Of a stretch of DNA of 64,000 nucleotides, positions 7,895-17,314 are shown one piece after another; the stretch's first letter is position 1; each line of letters starts with the position of its first letter. Below the pieces are notes generated by a model, which saw only the letters and a list, made by a program, of their open reading frames with translations, searched no databases and was not told the DNA's origin. A program made the translations under genes and the position numbers. This DNA is from BS150m-G50 sp964517435 (GTDB lineage: Bacteria > CAIWAD01 > BS150m-G50). The stretch is from assembly GCA_964517435.1 (NCBI GenBank), contig CAZFEC010000003.1, positions 1-64,000 on the forward strand. Reading direction: 5' to 3'.

Positions 7895-10800
7895 ATGAAC
7901 AGCGAGCACAAACCGACCAGCGGACGCAGGAGCAAGCGTGAACTCCTGCAGGAAATCGCCTCATTGCAGGAACGCCTGGAACTTCTGGAGCAGCGTAGTG
8001 CGCGGATCAAGTCTACCAGCCGACCGGAAGCCACGGCGCCGGCGGATCTCCCTGCTACGGCAGATCCGGAAGGTAGATCGATACCGGATCCGGAGAAACT
8101 GCTGAATCTGCTGCTTCTAGTCGCTGACAATGTTCCGGACATGCTCTGGGCCAAAGACATGGAAAACCGCTACCTTTTCACCAATCCCGCCATACGCAAT
8201 GAGCTGTTGATGTGCGAGCCGGATGAACCGCCCGGTAAAAACGATCTCTTCTTCGCGGAGCGGGAACGCGCCGCCGGTTATCAGCACACCTTCGGTGAGA
8301 TCTGCGCCAACTCCGACGAAATCGTCAAAAAGCAGAAGCGCCCGGGCGTCTTTCTGGAAGACGGTCTGGTGCGCAACGAGTACCTGGCGCTGGATGTGCA
8401 CAAAGCGCCGCTGCGCAACACCGCCGGCGAGATGATCGGCACCGTCGGCGCGGCGCGTGACGTCACCGCGGTCCAACGCATCCAGCAGGAACTGGCGGCC
8501 ACCCTAGAGCGCTTCGAACTGGTGCTGGAGAGCATGGATGTGGGTGTCTGCGTGGTCGATCTGGAGACCCATGAGATTCTCTTCATCAACAAATACCTGC
8601 GCGAGAAATTCGGTGATCTTAAGGGTAAGACCTGCTGGCAGACGTTGCAATCGGGTCAGAGCGGGCCCTGTTCCTTCTGTACCAATGATCAGCTGGTTGA
8701 CACGGAAGGTAATCCCACCGGTGTGGTCGAGTATGAACACCTGAACACCTACAATAACCTCTGGTATTTCAACCAGGACCAGGCGATCCGCTGGACCGAC
8801 GGCCGGCTGGTTCGCTTTGAACTCGCGACCGAGATCACCAGCCGCCGTGAAGCGGCCGACGCCCTCAAACGCAGCAATGCGATTCTCAACTCGCTCAGCT
8901 ACACGGCTGACCGACTGATCAAGGCGGATGCCATCGAACCGGTAATCGATGAGGTACTGGCCCGTCTGGGTAAAGCCAGCGAAGTGAACCGGGTTTACAT
9001 CTTCAGGCGACACTCCGCCGCTGATGGCCGGAATCTCTTCGATCAACTCTTCGAATGGACCTCCCCCGGCGTCAGCGTGGAAATCGAAAATCCCGAACTG
9101 CAGGATTTCTCTTTCGGGGATTTCGAACTGAGCGAATGGGAAGATATATTCCTCCGGGGGGACACGGTCAGCGAACATGTCGGCAATCTGGCGCCGAAAG
9201 GACGGGAGATGCTGGAAGCACAGCAGATCCGATCGATCTGCCTGGTGCCGATCATGCTGGAACGGGCGCTGTGGGGCTTTATCGGTTTCGACCAGTGTCA
9301 TCAGGAACGCAACTGGACCGATGTCGAAATCAACGCCCTGAAAACCATCGCCGTCAGTATCAGCGCCGCGCTGCAACACTTCCAGGACCGCAGCGCCCTG
9401 GCGGAAAAGACCACCCTTCTGGACAACATCCTGCGCAGTTCAACTGAAATGGCGATTATCACCAACGATCTCGATTACCGAATAACCTATTGTAATACGA
9501 TGGCGGAGCAGCTTTTCGGGTATCCGGCAGCGAAGTTGATCGGCAAAACCCCGCTCGAATTGTACTCCGGAAAGTTAATCAACCCCAGCCAGTTTGAAGA
9601 TGCCATCGCCCAAGTGAAGCGGGAAGGTGAGTTCCGTTTCTCGATAGAACAAGAGACGCCTGATGGTATCCGTTACGTCGATGCACGCGTCGCTGGTATC
9701 CATGACGCTGAAGGTGAGTTGGCGGGCTACTCGCTGTTTGCACGGAACATCACCAGGCAGAAGGAGTCGGAGCGCATCATGCTGAAGGCTTCCCGGATGG
9801 AAGCCACCGCAACACTGGCCGCCGGGATCGCCCACGACTTCAACAACCTGATGGTCGGGGTGCTGGGCAACGCGGAACTGGCCAAAATGCGCTGTGTGGA
9901 CGACGCGGTCGTCAGCGACATGCTGAACAGCATCGCCGCCAGCGCCGGCAAAGCGGGCGACCTCGCCCAGCAGCTGTTGGCCTACGCCCGCGGCGGCAAG
10001 TACCAGCCGCGGGTTATCTCCCTCAACGAAGTTGTTGAGGACGTCATCAGCTTGAACGAACGCTCCTTTCCGCCCCGCATCCGCATCGAGCGCCACCTGG
10101 AACCCGATCTCGCCAATACCCTGGCGGATCCGACCCAGTTGACGCAGGTGGTCATGAACCTGTGCCTCAATTCGGTGGAGGCGATCGAGGAGTCAGGTTA
10201 CATCTCGATTGCGACCAGTAACGTCGTCAAAGACCCCGCCTTCAAATCCGCGCACCCTGATCTGACCGAACCGGAGTACATCTGCCTGACCGTCACCGAC
10301 AACGGGGCGGGGATGGATCCCGACACCCTGCTGAAGATCTTCGAGCCGTTTTTCAGCAGCAAATTCCAGGGCCGCGGTCTGGGGCTGGCGGCTGTCTACG
10401 GCATCATCAACAATCACCGGGGGGAGATTGCCGTCAACAGCACGCCGGGGAAGGGCACCTGCTTCGACATCTACCTCCCCGCCACCAGGGAACCGAAGCC
10501 GGTCGCCACCAGCGTCGCCGTCGAGAATCCGACGGGCGACGAGACCGTGATGGTGATCGATGACGATCCGAATGTGATCGCCGTTGCGCAGAAGATCCTG
10601 GAGAACCTCGGCTACCAGGTGTTGACCGCGGTTGATGGCAGGGCGGCGCTGCTGCGGGCCAACGAGCATAAAGGCCCGATCGACCTGGTGCTGCTGGATA
10701 TGGAGATGCCGGTGATGGGCGGCTCGGAGGTGGCGCCGCTGCTCAAGGAACTGTACCCCGACCTCAAGATCGTCATCTGCAGCGGCTACGAGTTGGATGC

Positions 10801-10906
10801 CGCCGCTCAGGATCTGCTGGACCGCGGCGCCGATTCCTTCGTGCAGAAGCCGTTCCGCCTGGAGGTGCTCGCCCACGCGGTCCGCAAAGCGCTGGACGTC
10901 CGCTAG
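7895..10906 (+). CDS. Hybrid sensor histidine kinase (PAS-PAS-GAF-PAS-HisKA-HATPase-REC)
   Basis: 1003 aa from the ATG at 7895, which has GAGGG 4 nt upstream; a GTG at 7853 is a longer but weaker alternative. A short N-terminal coiled coil ('ELLQEIASLQERLELLEQR') precedes PAS1 (about 65-200), PAS2 (about 205-320), a GAF domain (about 325-495), PAS3 (about 505-620), HisKA with 'GIAHDFNN' (phospho-His near 647), HATPase_c with 'DNGAGMDP' and 'GRGLGLAAVYGI', and a C-terminal receiver ('VLLDMEMPVMGG'). There is no transmembrane segment, so it senses a cytoplasmic signal. No partner regulator is adjacent, so it is an orphan kinase that may pass phosphate to a histidine phosphotransferase encoded elsewhere. 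Confidence 0.93.
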   Translation: MNSEHKPTSGRRSKRELLQEIASLQERLELLEQRSARIKSTSRPEATAPADLPATADPEGRSIPDPEKLLNLLLLVADNVPDMLWAKDMENRYLFTNPAIRNELLMCEPDEPPGKNDLFFAERERAAGYQHTFGEICANSDEIVKKQKRPGVFLEDGLVRNEYLALDVHKAPLRNTAGEMIGTVGAARDVTAVQRIQQELAATLERFELVLESMDVGVCVVDLETHEILFINKYLREKFGDLKGKTCWQTLQSGQSGPCSFCTNDQLVDTEGNPTGVVEYEHLNTYNNLWYFNQDQAIRWTDGRLVRFELATEITSRREAADALKRSNAILNSLSYTADRLIKADAIEPVIDEVLARLGKASEVNRVYIFRRHSAADGRNLFDQLFEWTSPGVSVEIENPELQDFSFGDFELSEWEDIFLRGDTVSEHVGNLAPKGREMLEAQQIRSICLVPIMLERALWGFIGFDQCHQERNWTDVEINALKTIAVSISAALQHFQDRSALAEKTTLLDNILRSSTEMAIITNDLDYRITYCNTMAEQLFGYPAAKLIGKTPLELYSGKLINPSQFEDAIAQVKREGEFRFSIEQETPDGIRYVDARVAGIHDAEGELAGYSLFARNITRQKESERIMLKASRMEATATLAAGIAHDFNNLMVGVLGNAELAKMRCVDDAVVSDMLNSIAASAGKAGDLAQQLLAYARGGKYQPRVISLNEVVEDVISLNERSFPPRIRIERHLEPDLANTLADPTQLTQVVMNLCLNSVEAIEESGYISIATSNVVKDPAFKSAHPDLTEPEYICLTVTDNGAGMDPDTLLKIFEPFFSSKFQGRGLGLAAVYGIINNHRGEIAVNSTPGKGTCFDIYLPATREPKPVATSVAVENPTGDETVMVIDDDPNVIAVAQKILENLGYQVLTAVDGRAALLRANEHKGPIDLVLLDMEMPVMGGSEVAPLLKELYPDLKIVICSGYELDAAAQDLLDRGADSFVQKPFRLEVLAHAVRKALDVR

Positions 10907-11145
10907 GCGCAGGACAGGTAATACACAAGTACGTCGACTATGACGAACCCAAATCTATTAATCGGATAAAAAAGGATTCATCGTAGAATTCTGGGGCGAT
11001 ACAAGTCAGAACATGAGTTAACGATCGAATACGTAACCCGGGGCAACGAAGACAGAGCCTGCCGGATTTCCCCCGGAAATCCGCGACGAACCCTATTCTA
11101 CCACCGCGCGAAAGCCTCATTCGCGCAGACGCTCGTTCCGCTGTT
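10907..11145. other. Convergent intergenic region
   Basis: About 240 bp between the kinase gene and the converging DUF481 gene. I see no clear hairpin terminator, RNA gene or ORF with a ribosome site. Confidence 0.4.
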
Positions 11146-11871
11146 CTAGAAATTCGCTACCAGCGTCACCGAGAAGATTGTGTCGCTCTGCTCCAGATCC
11201 TCGGTTGCCGGCAGGTTGTCATACTTGATCAGATAGCTGACCTTAAGTGAGAGAATATCACTCAACGCTGTCTGCAGGGCGGTCTCCGAATTGAGGTTGT
11301 AATTATCGCTGGTTTCGAAATCGTAGAGCAGCTCCAGCGCTTCGGAAAACGTACTCTTCTCTGAAAACGCCCAGAGATAGGCAACGCGCGCTGAAGCCGC
11401 CGTATAACTATAGTCCTCGACGTCACCGGTGTACTGCTCAATGACGTAGTTGGCACCTGCTTTAAAATCCAGTGTGTGGGCCGGACCGGTCAACACCTTG
11501 TAGCCGAGGGCGGGACCGATATGAGTGCGGGAGCTGATGCCGGCCAATTCGTTCTTCAGCCAGCCGGCGACCAGGCCCAGGTAGAGCCGTTCGGTAAAGA
11601 GATAATCGAATGTCGCCTCGGTGGAGTAGGTTTCCGCGTTTTTTTCACCGTTGCTCTCGCCGTAGATGACTCCCAGCTTCCAGGCTGCATTCAGCTTGTC
11701 GCTGAATTTGATATTCAGCAGGTTGCCGGCTGAAATCGTGACGATGTTGGTGTTGCCGCCGGTCTGTACGTATGAAAGCTCCGCCTTGTCGGTCCAGTTC
11801 TTTTCTCCCGCCGGGAGATTGCCGGCCAGACACAGTCCCGCCAGCAACACTGTCAGTAGCTTGATGCGCAT
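11146..11871 (-). CDS. DUF481 family outer-membrane beta-barrel protein
   Basis: 241 aa with a signal peptide ('LLTVLLAGLCLAGNLPAGE'). The mature part alternates polar and hydrophobic residues in strand-sized blocks, starts with 'AELSYVQTGGNTN' and ends in the aromatic 'SVTLVANF', typical of DUF481 (YdiY-like) barrels. AAGGAG precedes the ATG by 5 nt. It lies 41 bp downstream of the MscS gene on the same strand, so the two are probably co-transcribed. An envelope or osmotic-stress role is suggested by this pairing but not proven. Confidence 0.85.
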   Translation of the reverse strand: MRIKLLTVLLAGLCLAGNLPAGEKNWTDKAELSYVQTGGNTNIVTISAGNLLNIKFSDKLNAAWKLGVIYGESNGEKNAETYSTEATFDYLFTERLYLGLVAGWLKNELAGISSRTHIGPALGYKVLTGPAHTLDFKAGANYVIEQYTGDVEDYSYTAASARVAYLWAFSEKSTFSEALELLYDFETSDNYNLNSETALQTALSDILSLKVSYLIKYDNLPATEDLEQSDTIFSVTLVANF

Positions 11872-11912
11872 CGTTGCTCCTTCGTTCTATCCTTTGTGTA
11901 CAACAGAGTCGA

Positions 11913-12725
11913 TCAATTCTGATGCTGGTAGAGGTGCACATCCCGCTGTGGGAACGGAATACCGATTCCCTCCGCATCGAAGCGTTTCTTGATGGCCTCG
12001 GTGATGTCGAAATAGACATCCCAGTAGTCATCCAGCTTCACCCAGGGCCGCACGACGAAATTGACGCTGCTGTCGGCCAGCTCGACCACCGCCACGGTGG
12101 GTTCCGGGTCGTTCAACACGCGGCCATCCTGCGCCAGAATGTCGTTCAGAACACTCCGCGCTTTATCGATATCGTCGCTGTAACCGATGCCGGCGGTGAG
12201 ATCGACCCGTCTGATCTCCTTGGCGGAGTAGTTGGTGATGTTATCGCCCATTAACTTGGAGTTGGGGATGATGATCGATTTGTTGTCCGGTGTCTTCAGC
12301 TTGGTGTTGAAGGTCTGGATCTCCTCGACGGTGCCGGCTTCACCGGCGCCCTCGATGTAATCACCCAGCTTGAAGGGGCGGAAGATGATCATCAGCACTC
12401 CGGCGGCGAAATTGGAAAGTGAACCCTGCAGCGCCAGTCCGATCGCCAGACCGGCGGCACCGATGATGGCCACCAGCGAGGTTGTCTGGATATCGAGCCG
12501 GTTGAGCGCCGCGATTACGACGAAAGTCAGCAGGGCGAAATAGGTCAGGTTTACCACGAAGCGGTTCAGGACCGGGTCCACATCCCGTTTCGTCATCAAC
12601 CTGCGCAGGATAACGCGCACCAGGCCGGCCACCCAGCGACCGATGACGAACACCGCGATCGCACCGAGCACCTTCAGACCGTAGATCTGCAGTAGATCCC
12701 AGATGCGTTCCATGAATTGTTCCAT
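11913..12725 (-). CDS. mscS: Small-conductance mechanosensitive channel, MscS family
   Basis: 270 aa, near the E. coli MscS length. Three transmembrane helices lie in the first about 115 residues; TM3 is glycine/alanine-rich ('IIGAAGLAIGLALQGSLSNFAAG'), which is the pore helix of MscS. The beta domain follows with 'FKLGDYIEGAGEAGTVEEI', then 'IIIPNSKLMGDNITNYS', and the C-terminal alpha/beta vestibule. It releases solutes on hypo-osmotic shock. AAGGGAG lies 5 nt before the ATG. It is first in a likely two-gene minus-strand unit with the DUF481 gene. Confidence 0.95.
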   Translation of the reverse strand: MEQFMERIWDLLQIYGLKVLGAIAVFVIGRWVAGLVRVILRRLMTKRDVDPVLNRFVVNLTYFALLTFVVIAALNRLDIQTTSLVAIIGAAGLAIGLALQGSLSNFAAGVLMIIFRPFKLGDYIEGAGEAGTVEEIQTFNTKLKTPDNKSIIIPNSKLMGDNITNYSAKEIRRVDLTAGIGYSDDIDKARSVLNDILAQDGRVLNDPEPTVAVVELADSSVNFVVRPWVKLDDYWDVYFDITEAIKKRFDAEGIGIPFPQRDVHLYQHQN

Positions 12726-13103
12726 ACATGCTCCCTTCTATCAATTGAACTAATTATCGACCGGTTACAGACCACACGGTTTCAGGAAGAAGCGGTCCGT
12801 CATGGGGTACAAATCTGGGTACATTCTGCGAAGAGTTATTAATAGGGGCAATTCTTTTTCCACCGGCCCCCGGCACTGAAAAACTGTTCACAGAATCGAT
12901 CGCCAGACTTACATTAGGTGACGATACACCCTAGAACCTGAATCGATCCGTGCTCCCGGCCCATCGCAGAGAGGGGCTGTGGCAGGCGGTATGATCAGCT
13001 GGCATACCATCGACAACGGCAGTAAGCGAACAGACGATCAGCCACTCGGTCTGAATCTGATTGTCGCTCCGGTGAGATCACCTGAAGAGTGAAGGGAGTA
13101 GAG
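12726..13103. other. Divergent intergenic region
   Basis: About 380 bp between the divergent MscS and DUF5916 genes. It is AT-rich around 12740-12860 and should contain both promoters. AAGGGAG at about 13093-13099 is the ribosome site for the ATG at 13104. A 33-codon reading frame (12991-13092) ends just before it but is not convincing as a gene. Confidence 0.45.
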
Positions 13104-15782
13104 ATGCGCTTTCTGCTTGTTGCCAGTTTTTGTCTCAGTGTCGGCTGGACCTTGATCCCGGCGACGAACTCCGCCGTCGCCTCAATGCGGGAGATCGTCG
13201 CCGTGCGGCTGGAGCAGCCGCTGCAGATCGACGGTACGCTGGTGGAACCGCTTTACCAGATGCCTCCCGGCGCGGATTCTTTCACGCAGATGGAACCGGA
13301 CAACGGCCGCCCCGCGACCGAGGCGACCCGGGTCTGGATCGGCTACGATGACGACGCGCTTTACGTCGGCGCCCAGCTGCTGGACCAAAGCCCCGATTCG
13401 ATCGTCACGCGTGTACTGAGGCGTGACGAGGGCTTCGAGTCGGACGGTTTCTCCTTTGCAATCGATTCCTACCATGATCGCCGCAACGCCTTCTGGTTCT
13501 GCGTCAATCCCTCCGGTTCGATTCAGGACGGCACCATCATCAACGACAGCCGTTTCGACAACAGCTGGAACGGGATCTGGTCGGTGCGCGCCGCCCGGAA
13601 CGGGGAAGGGTGGGCGGCGGAATTCCGCATCCCCTGGTCGCAGCTGCGGTTTTCCGCGGCGGCGGAACAGATCTGGGGGATCGATTTCAGGCGCGACATT
13701 CACCGCCGGCATGAAGCGAGTACTTTCATGCCGCATCCCCGCAACGAACAGGGAGTGGTTTCCCGTTTCGGACTGCTGACCGGCATCCGCGATATCAAGC
13801 CTTCCCGGCGTCTGGAAATCGTACCCTACCTGACCGGCAGTTACGGCAGTCTTCCCTCGGAGGATGAAAATCCGCTGATCGAGGGATCCGCCCGCCAGTT
13901 CGACACCGGCCTGGATCTGAAAGTGGGTATCGGCAGCAACCTCACCGTCGACGCCGCGCTCAATCCCGATTTCGGACAGGTTGAAGTCGACCCGGCCGAG
14001 ATCAATCTGAGTGCCTTCGAAACCTTCTACGAGGAGAAGCGGCCATTTTTCATAGAGGGCGCCGGGATCTTCTCCTTCGGACGGGGCGGTCCCAGCAACC
14101 GGATGAATATCAATTTCATGGAGCCGGTCTTCTTTTACAGCCGTCGTATCGGCCGCGCCCCGCAGGGCGAAATCGACAGCGGCGGCTGGGTGGATGTACC
14201 CAGCGCGACCACTATCCTGGGCGCGGGCAAGCTGAGCGGCCGTCTGGGCAGCTGGTCGCTCGGTTGCCTGACCGCGCTGACCGCGAGCGAGGAAGCAGAG
14301 ATCGAAGAGTACCTGCCGGAGTCTGAGTTCGGCGGCCCCGCGTCGATCCGCTGGCGGCAGGAGGTTGAACCGCTGACCTGGTACGGCTTGTTGAGGACGG
14401 AGCGGGAGTTTGCCGACGGCCGGCGGGGCCTGGGCTTGTTACTGACCGATGTGCGGCGCGACCTGAGTGACCCCCGCCTGCGGGAGCAGCTGAATACAAG
14501 CGCGACCAGCTTTGGACTGGACGGCTGGAGTTTCCTGGGTGCGGAACGCAGCTGGGCGATCAGCGCCTGGGGCGGTCTCACCGATGTCAGGGGCAATCGG
14601 ACCCGCATCACCGATCTACAGCGCAATTCCACCCACTATTTCCAGCGTCCCGACGCGGACCATCTGACGCTCGACAGTGCGGCAACCTCCCTGACCGGCT
14701 GGGGGGGGCGGCTGGTGCTGAACAAGGAGCGGGGGCACCTGTTCCTGAACGGCGCGCTGGGCCTGGTCTCTCCCGCCTTTGAACCCAATGATCTCGGACT
14801 GTCTTTCCGCAGCGATATGATCAACAAGCATCTGACCATGGGCTGGCGCTGGTACGAACCGGGACCTTTCTATCGTTTTGCGCTGCTGAATGGGTCGCTG
14901 ATCAGCAATCACAATTTCAATGGTACCCGTCTCGGTATGATGGAGAGCGTGTTCTGGTACCTTATCTTCCCCAATTTCTGGATCACGGAAGGATTTGTAG
15001 CCTACGGCAACGGCGGGGAGGATCCCTCGCTGCTGCGGGGAGGTCCGAGTGTGAAGTCGCCTCCCTTTCTCATCAGTAATCTGAATATGATGACCGACGA
15101 ACAGGAGCGCCTGAGCTGCGAACTGAACCTGGAATGGTCCCGCAACGCCAGGTGGGGCGGATCGATCGGCGTGCGCAGCGAACTGGCTCTCAAACTGGGT
15201 TCCAGCTTCAACCTGGAAGTCGCTCCCTCCTACAACCACGACCGCTACGGCACCCAGTATGTCGACAGCTGGGCCGACAGCGCACAGGCGGCCATGTTCG
15301 GCCACCGCTATCTTTTCGCCAGGCTGGATCAGAAGGTGATCGCCGCCGAGATCCGGTTCGACTGGGCGTTGACGCCGCGGTTGTCCCTGCAGGCCTTTGT
15401 ACAGCCTTTCCAGGCGGTCGGTCGCTACAACAGCTTCCGCGAATTCCGGCGGCCCGGATCTTACGATTTCCTGGTCTACGGGGAAGGTGAAGCCACCATC
15501 GTTCCCAGCGGCAACTGGTACAACCTCGATCCCACCGGCGGCAAGGATGACGATGCGGTCTGGATTGATAACCCCGATTTCAATTACAAATCCTTCGTCG
15601 CTAATGTGGTGCTGCGCTGGGAGTTCCGTCCCGGATCCACCTTCTACCTGGTCTGGACCCGCAACGGTGAGGATGACGCCGATGCCGGCAGTTTCGCCTT
15701 CAGACGCGACTGGCGGCGCCTGCTGACGGCGGAAACCGACAACCTCTTTGCGCTAAAACTCTCCTGGTGGTGGGGGATCTGA
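13104..15782 (+). CDS. DUF5916 outer-membrane-type protein with N-terminal CBM9-like domain
   Basis: 892 aa from the ATG at 13104, chosen for its strong AAGGGAG and the signal peptide it opens ('FLLVASFCLSVGWTLIPATNSAVA'); an upstream GTG at 13089 is disfavoured. Residues about 30-190 are a carbohydrate-binding-family-9-like beta sandwich ('QIDGTLVEPLY', 'VWIGYDDDALYVG', 'SFAIDSYHDRRNAFWF'). The remainder is DUF5916, rich in alternating beta strands and ending in 'LFALKLSWWWGI', consistent with an outer-membrane barrel. 'ALNPDFGQVEVDPAEINLSAFE' and 'EEKRPFFIEG' are family hallmarks. Such proteins are common in FCB bacteria; their substrate is unknown. Confidence 0.9.
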   Translation: MRFLLVASFCLSVGWTLIPATNSAVASMREIVAVRLEQPLQIDGTLVEPLYQMPPGADSFTQMEPDNGRPATEATRVWIGYDDDALYVGAQLLDQSPDSIVTRVLRRDEGFESDGFSFAIDSYHDRRNAFWFCVNPSGSIQDGTIINDSRFDNSWNGIWSVRAARNGEGWAAEFRIPWSQLRFSAAAEQIWGIDFRRDIHRRHEASTFMPHPRNEQGVVSRFGLLTGIRDIKPSRRLEIVPYLTGSYGSLPSEDENPLIEGSARQFDTGLDLKVGIGSNLTVDAALNPDFGQVEVDPAEINLSAFETFYEEKRPFFIEGAGIFSFGRGGPSNRMNINFMEPVFFYSRRIGRAPQGEIDSGGWVDVPSATTILGAGKLSGRLGSWSLGCLTALTASEEAEIEEYLPESEFGGPASIRWRQEVEPLTWYGLLRTEREFADGRRGLGLLLTDVRRDLSDPRLREQLNTSATSFGLDGWSFLGAERSWAISAWGGLTDVRGNRTRITDLQRNSTHYFQRPDADHLTLDSAATSLTGWGGRLVLNKERGHLFLNGALGLVSPAFEPNDLGLSFRSDMINKHLTMGWRWYEPGPFYRFALLNGSLISNHNFNGTRLGMMESVFWYLIFPNFWITEGFVAYGNGGEDPSLLRGGPSVKSPPFLISNLNMMTDEQERLSCELNLEWSRNARWGGSIGVRSELALKLGSSFNLEVAPSYNHDRYGTQYVDSWADSAQAAMFGHRYLFARLDQKVIAAEIRFDWALTPRLSLQAFVQPFQAVGRYNSFREFRRPGSYDFLVYGEGEATIVPSGNWYNLDPTGGKDDDAVWIDNPDFNYKSFVANVVLRWEFRPGSTFYLVWTRNGEDDADAGSFAFRRDWRRLLTAETDNLFALKLSWWWGI

Positions 15783-15802
15783 GCCGTTTGCCGCCTGCGC
15801 GG

Positions 15803-15839
15803 TGTAAAGCTTTACAAAAACCCTCTATCCGCTTATCAT
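15803..15839 (+). promoter_or_regulatory. Promoter with overlapping 14-bp palindromic operator candidate
   Basis: TTTACA at 15811-15816, a spacer of 17 nt, and TATCAT at 15834-15839 form a good sigma70 promoter about 50 nt upstream of the saccharopine dehydrogenase start. The perfect palindrome TGTAAAGCTTTACA (15803-15816) covers the -35 box, a standard position for a repressor site. This suggests a regulator, not encoded nearby, controls the lysine-degradation pair. Confidence 0.55.
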
Positions 15840-15890
15840 AAATGCTTCACGTCGACGGGATCGGATTCGGGGGGGACCTCAGGAAGGACA

Positions 15891-17240
15891 ATGATGAAAC
15901 AGATTCTGATTTTGGGCGCCGGCAAGAGTGCGCCCTATCTGATCCATTATCTTCTGGAGCACGCCGACCGGGAGGATTGGGTGGTTACGGTTGGGGATAT
16001 CGACCGGAAAGCCGCCGTGGAAGCGGTCGGTGATCATAAGCGGGGAATTGCGGTCGAAATCGACATCCACGATCTGGCCCAGCTGGAGACACTGGTACAG
16101 GCATCCGATGTCGTCGTGCACATGCTGGCCCCCGCCTATCAGACGGTCATCGCCGAGGAGTGCGTGCGGCAGGGTACTCATTTCGTTTCCGCCTCCTACT
16201 GCAGCGACGGCGTGCGGGAGCTGGATGCCGCCGCCGCCGCGAAGGACCTGCTCCTGTTGACCGAGACCGGACTCGATCCCGGTATCGACCACATGGGCGC
16301 CGTCCAGCTGATCAATTCGATCAGGCAGCAGGGCGGGGAGATCCGCGCATTCCGTTCCTATGGCAGCGGTATTCCGGCGCCGGACTCCCGCGATAATCCC
16401 CTGAACTATGTCATCACCTGGAATCCCTGGAACGTCACCATGGCCGGCAAGCAGGGGGCGATGTACCTGGAGCGGGGCCGGATCAAGATCGTGCCGGGAC
16501 GCCGGGTCTTCAGCTTCACCTGGCCGGTGGAAGTCGAAGGCGTCGGTATGCTGGAGGCCTATCCGAACCGCGACTCCCTGGACTACATCAACCTCTTCGA
16601 GCTGGAGGGAATAGAAACCATGATCCGCGGTACCCTCCGCTATCCCGGCTGGGCGGAAACCTGGCAGCAGATCATCAACCTCGGCCTCCCGACCCAGGAC
16701 ATGGAGATCCCCGGCCTGCAGCAGTGCACCTACCGTGAGGTGGTGGAGATGTTCCTGCCGCTTAATCCGGAAGCGGGTGCCACCATCGAGCGGCGGCTGG
16801 CGCGGCTGCTGAACATCAGTCCCACCGGTATGATCATGCAGAACCTGGAATGGCTGGGGCTGCTGTCGGATGAGCAGGTCACCTCGCACGGCAACTCGCC
16901 CGCCGACATGTTGACCGACTTGCTGCAGAAGCGACTGCCGCTGCATCCGCACCAGCGCGATATGGTCATCCTGCTGCACGAGCTGGAGGTAGAATACCCC
17001 GACCGCCGGGAACGGGTGACCGCGACACTGCTGAAACATGGCCAACCGGGCGGTTTCACCGCCATGGCGCAGACGGTTGGTATGCCGGCCGCCATCGCGG
17101 TAAAGTTGATTCTGACCGACCAGCTGCGGATACGCGGAAGCCGGATCCCGATCGATTCCTCGATATACACGCCGATCCTGGCCGAACTCAAAACGGAAGG
17201 GATCGAATTCGTCGAGAAGCGGGAGCCGGTTACAGAGTAG
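15891..17240 (+). CDS. Saccharopine dehydrogenase (glutamate-forming)
   Basis: 449 aa. It has an N-terminal Rossmann fold with 'ILILGAGKSAPYL', then 'VGDIDRK', 'SDVVVHMLAP', 'GTHFVSASYCSDG' and 'LTETGLDPGIDHMGA', the pattern of saccharopine dehydrogenases that oxidise saccharopine to glutamate and alpha-aminoadipate semialdehyde. 'YRSYG.GIPAPDSRDNPLNY'-type sequence near residues 160-180 matches the catalytic domain of the eukaryotic AASS C-terminal half. AGGAAGGACA precedes the start. The next gene, 74 bp downstream, encodes the other half of the pathway, so the pair performs the two steps of the saccharopine route of lysine breakdown (inference from the pairing). Confidence 0.9.
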   Translation: MMKQILILGAGKSAPYLIHYLLEHADREDWVVTVGDIDRKAAVEAVGDHKRGIAVEIDIHDLAQLETLVQASDVVVHMLAPAYQTVIAEECVRQGTHFVSASYCSDGVRELDAAAAAKDLLLLTETGLDPGIDHMGAVQLINSIRQQGGEIRAFRSYGSGIPAPDSRDNPLNYVITWNPWNVTMAGKQGAMYLERGRIKIVPGRRVFSFTWPVEVEGVGMLEAYPNRDSLDYINLFELEGIETMIRGTLRYPGWAETWQQIINLGLPTQDMEIPGLQQCTYREVVEMFLPLNPEAGATIERRLARLLNISPTGMIMQNLEWLGLLSDEQVTSHGNSPADMLTDLLQKRLPLHPHQRDMVILLHELEVEYPDRRERVTATLLKHGQPGGFTAMAQTVGMPAAIAVKLILTDQLRIRGSRIPIDSSIYTPILAELKTEGIEFVEKREPVTE

Positions 17241-17314
17241 ACGCCGGGGCAATAGGTATCACAGGGCGGCGCCCCTCAGGTAATCGCGACGCAGCCGCCA
17301 ATCAGGAAAAAACC

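Noticed and set aside
12991..13092. A 33-codon frame just before the DUF5916 gene, possible leader peptide
   Set aside because: The start has only a poor ribosome site and the peptide shows no run of regulatory codons or membrane segment; chance is the simpler explanation.
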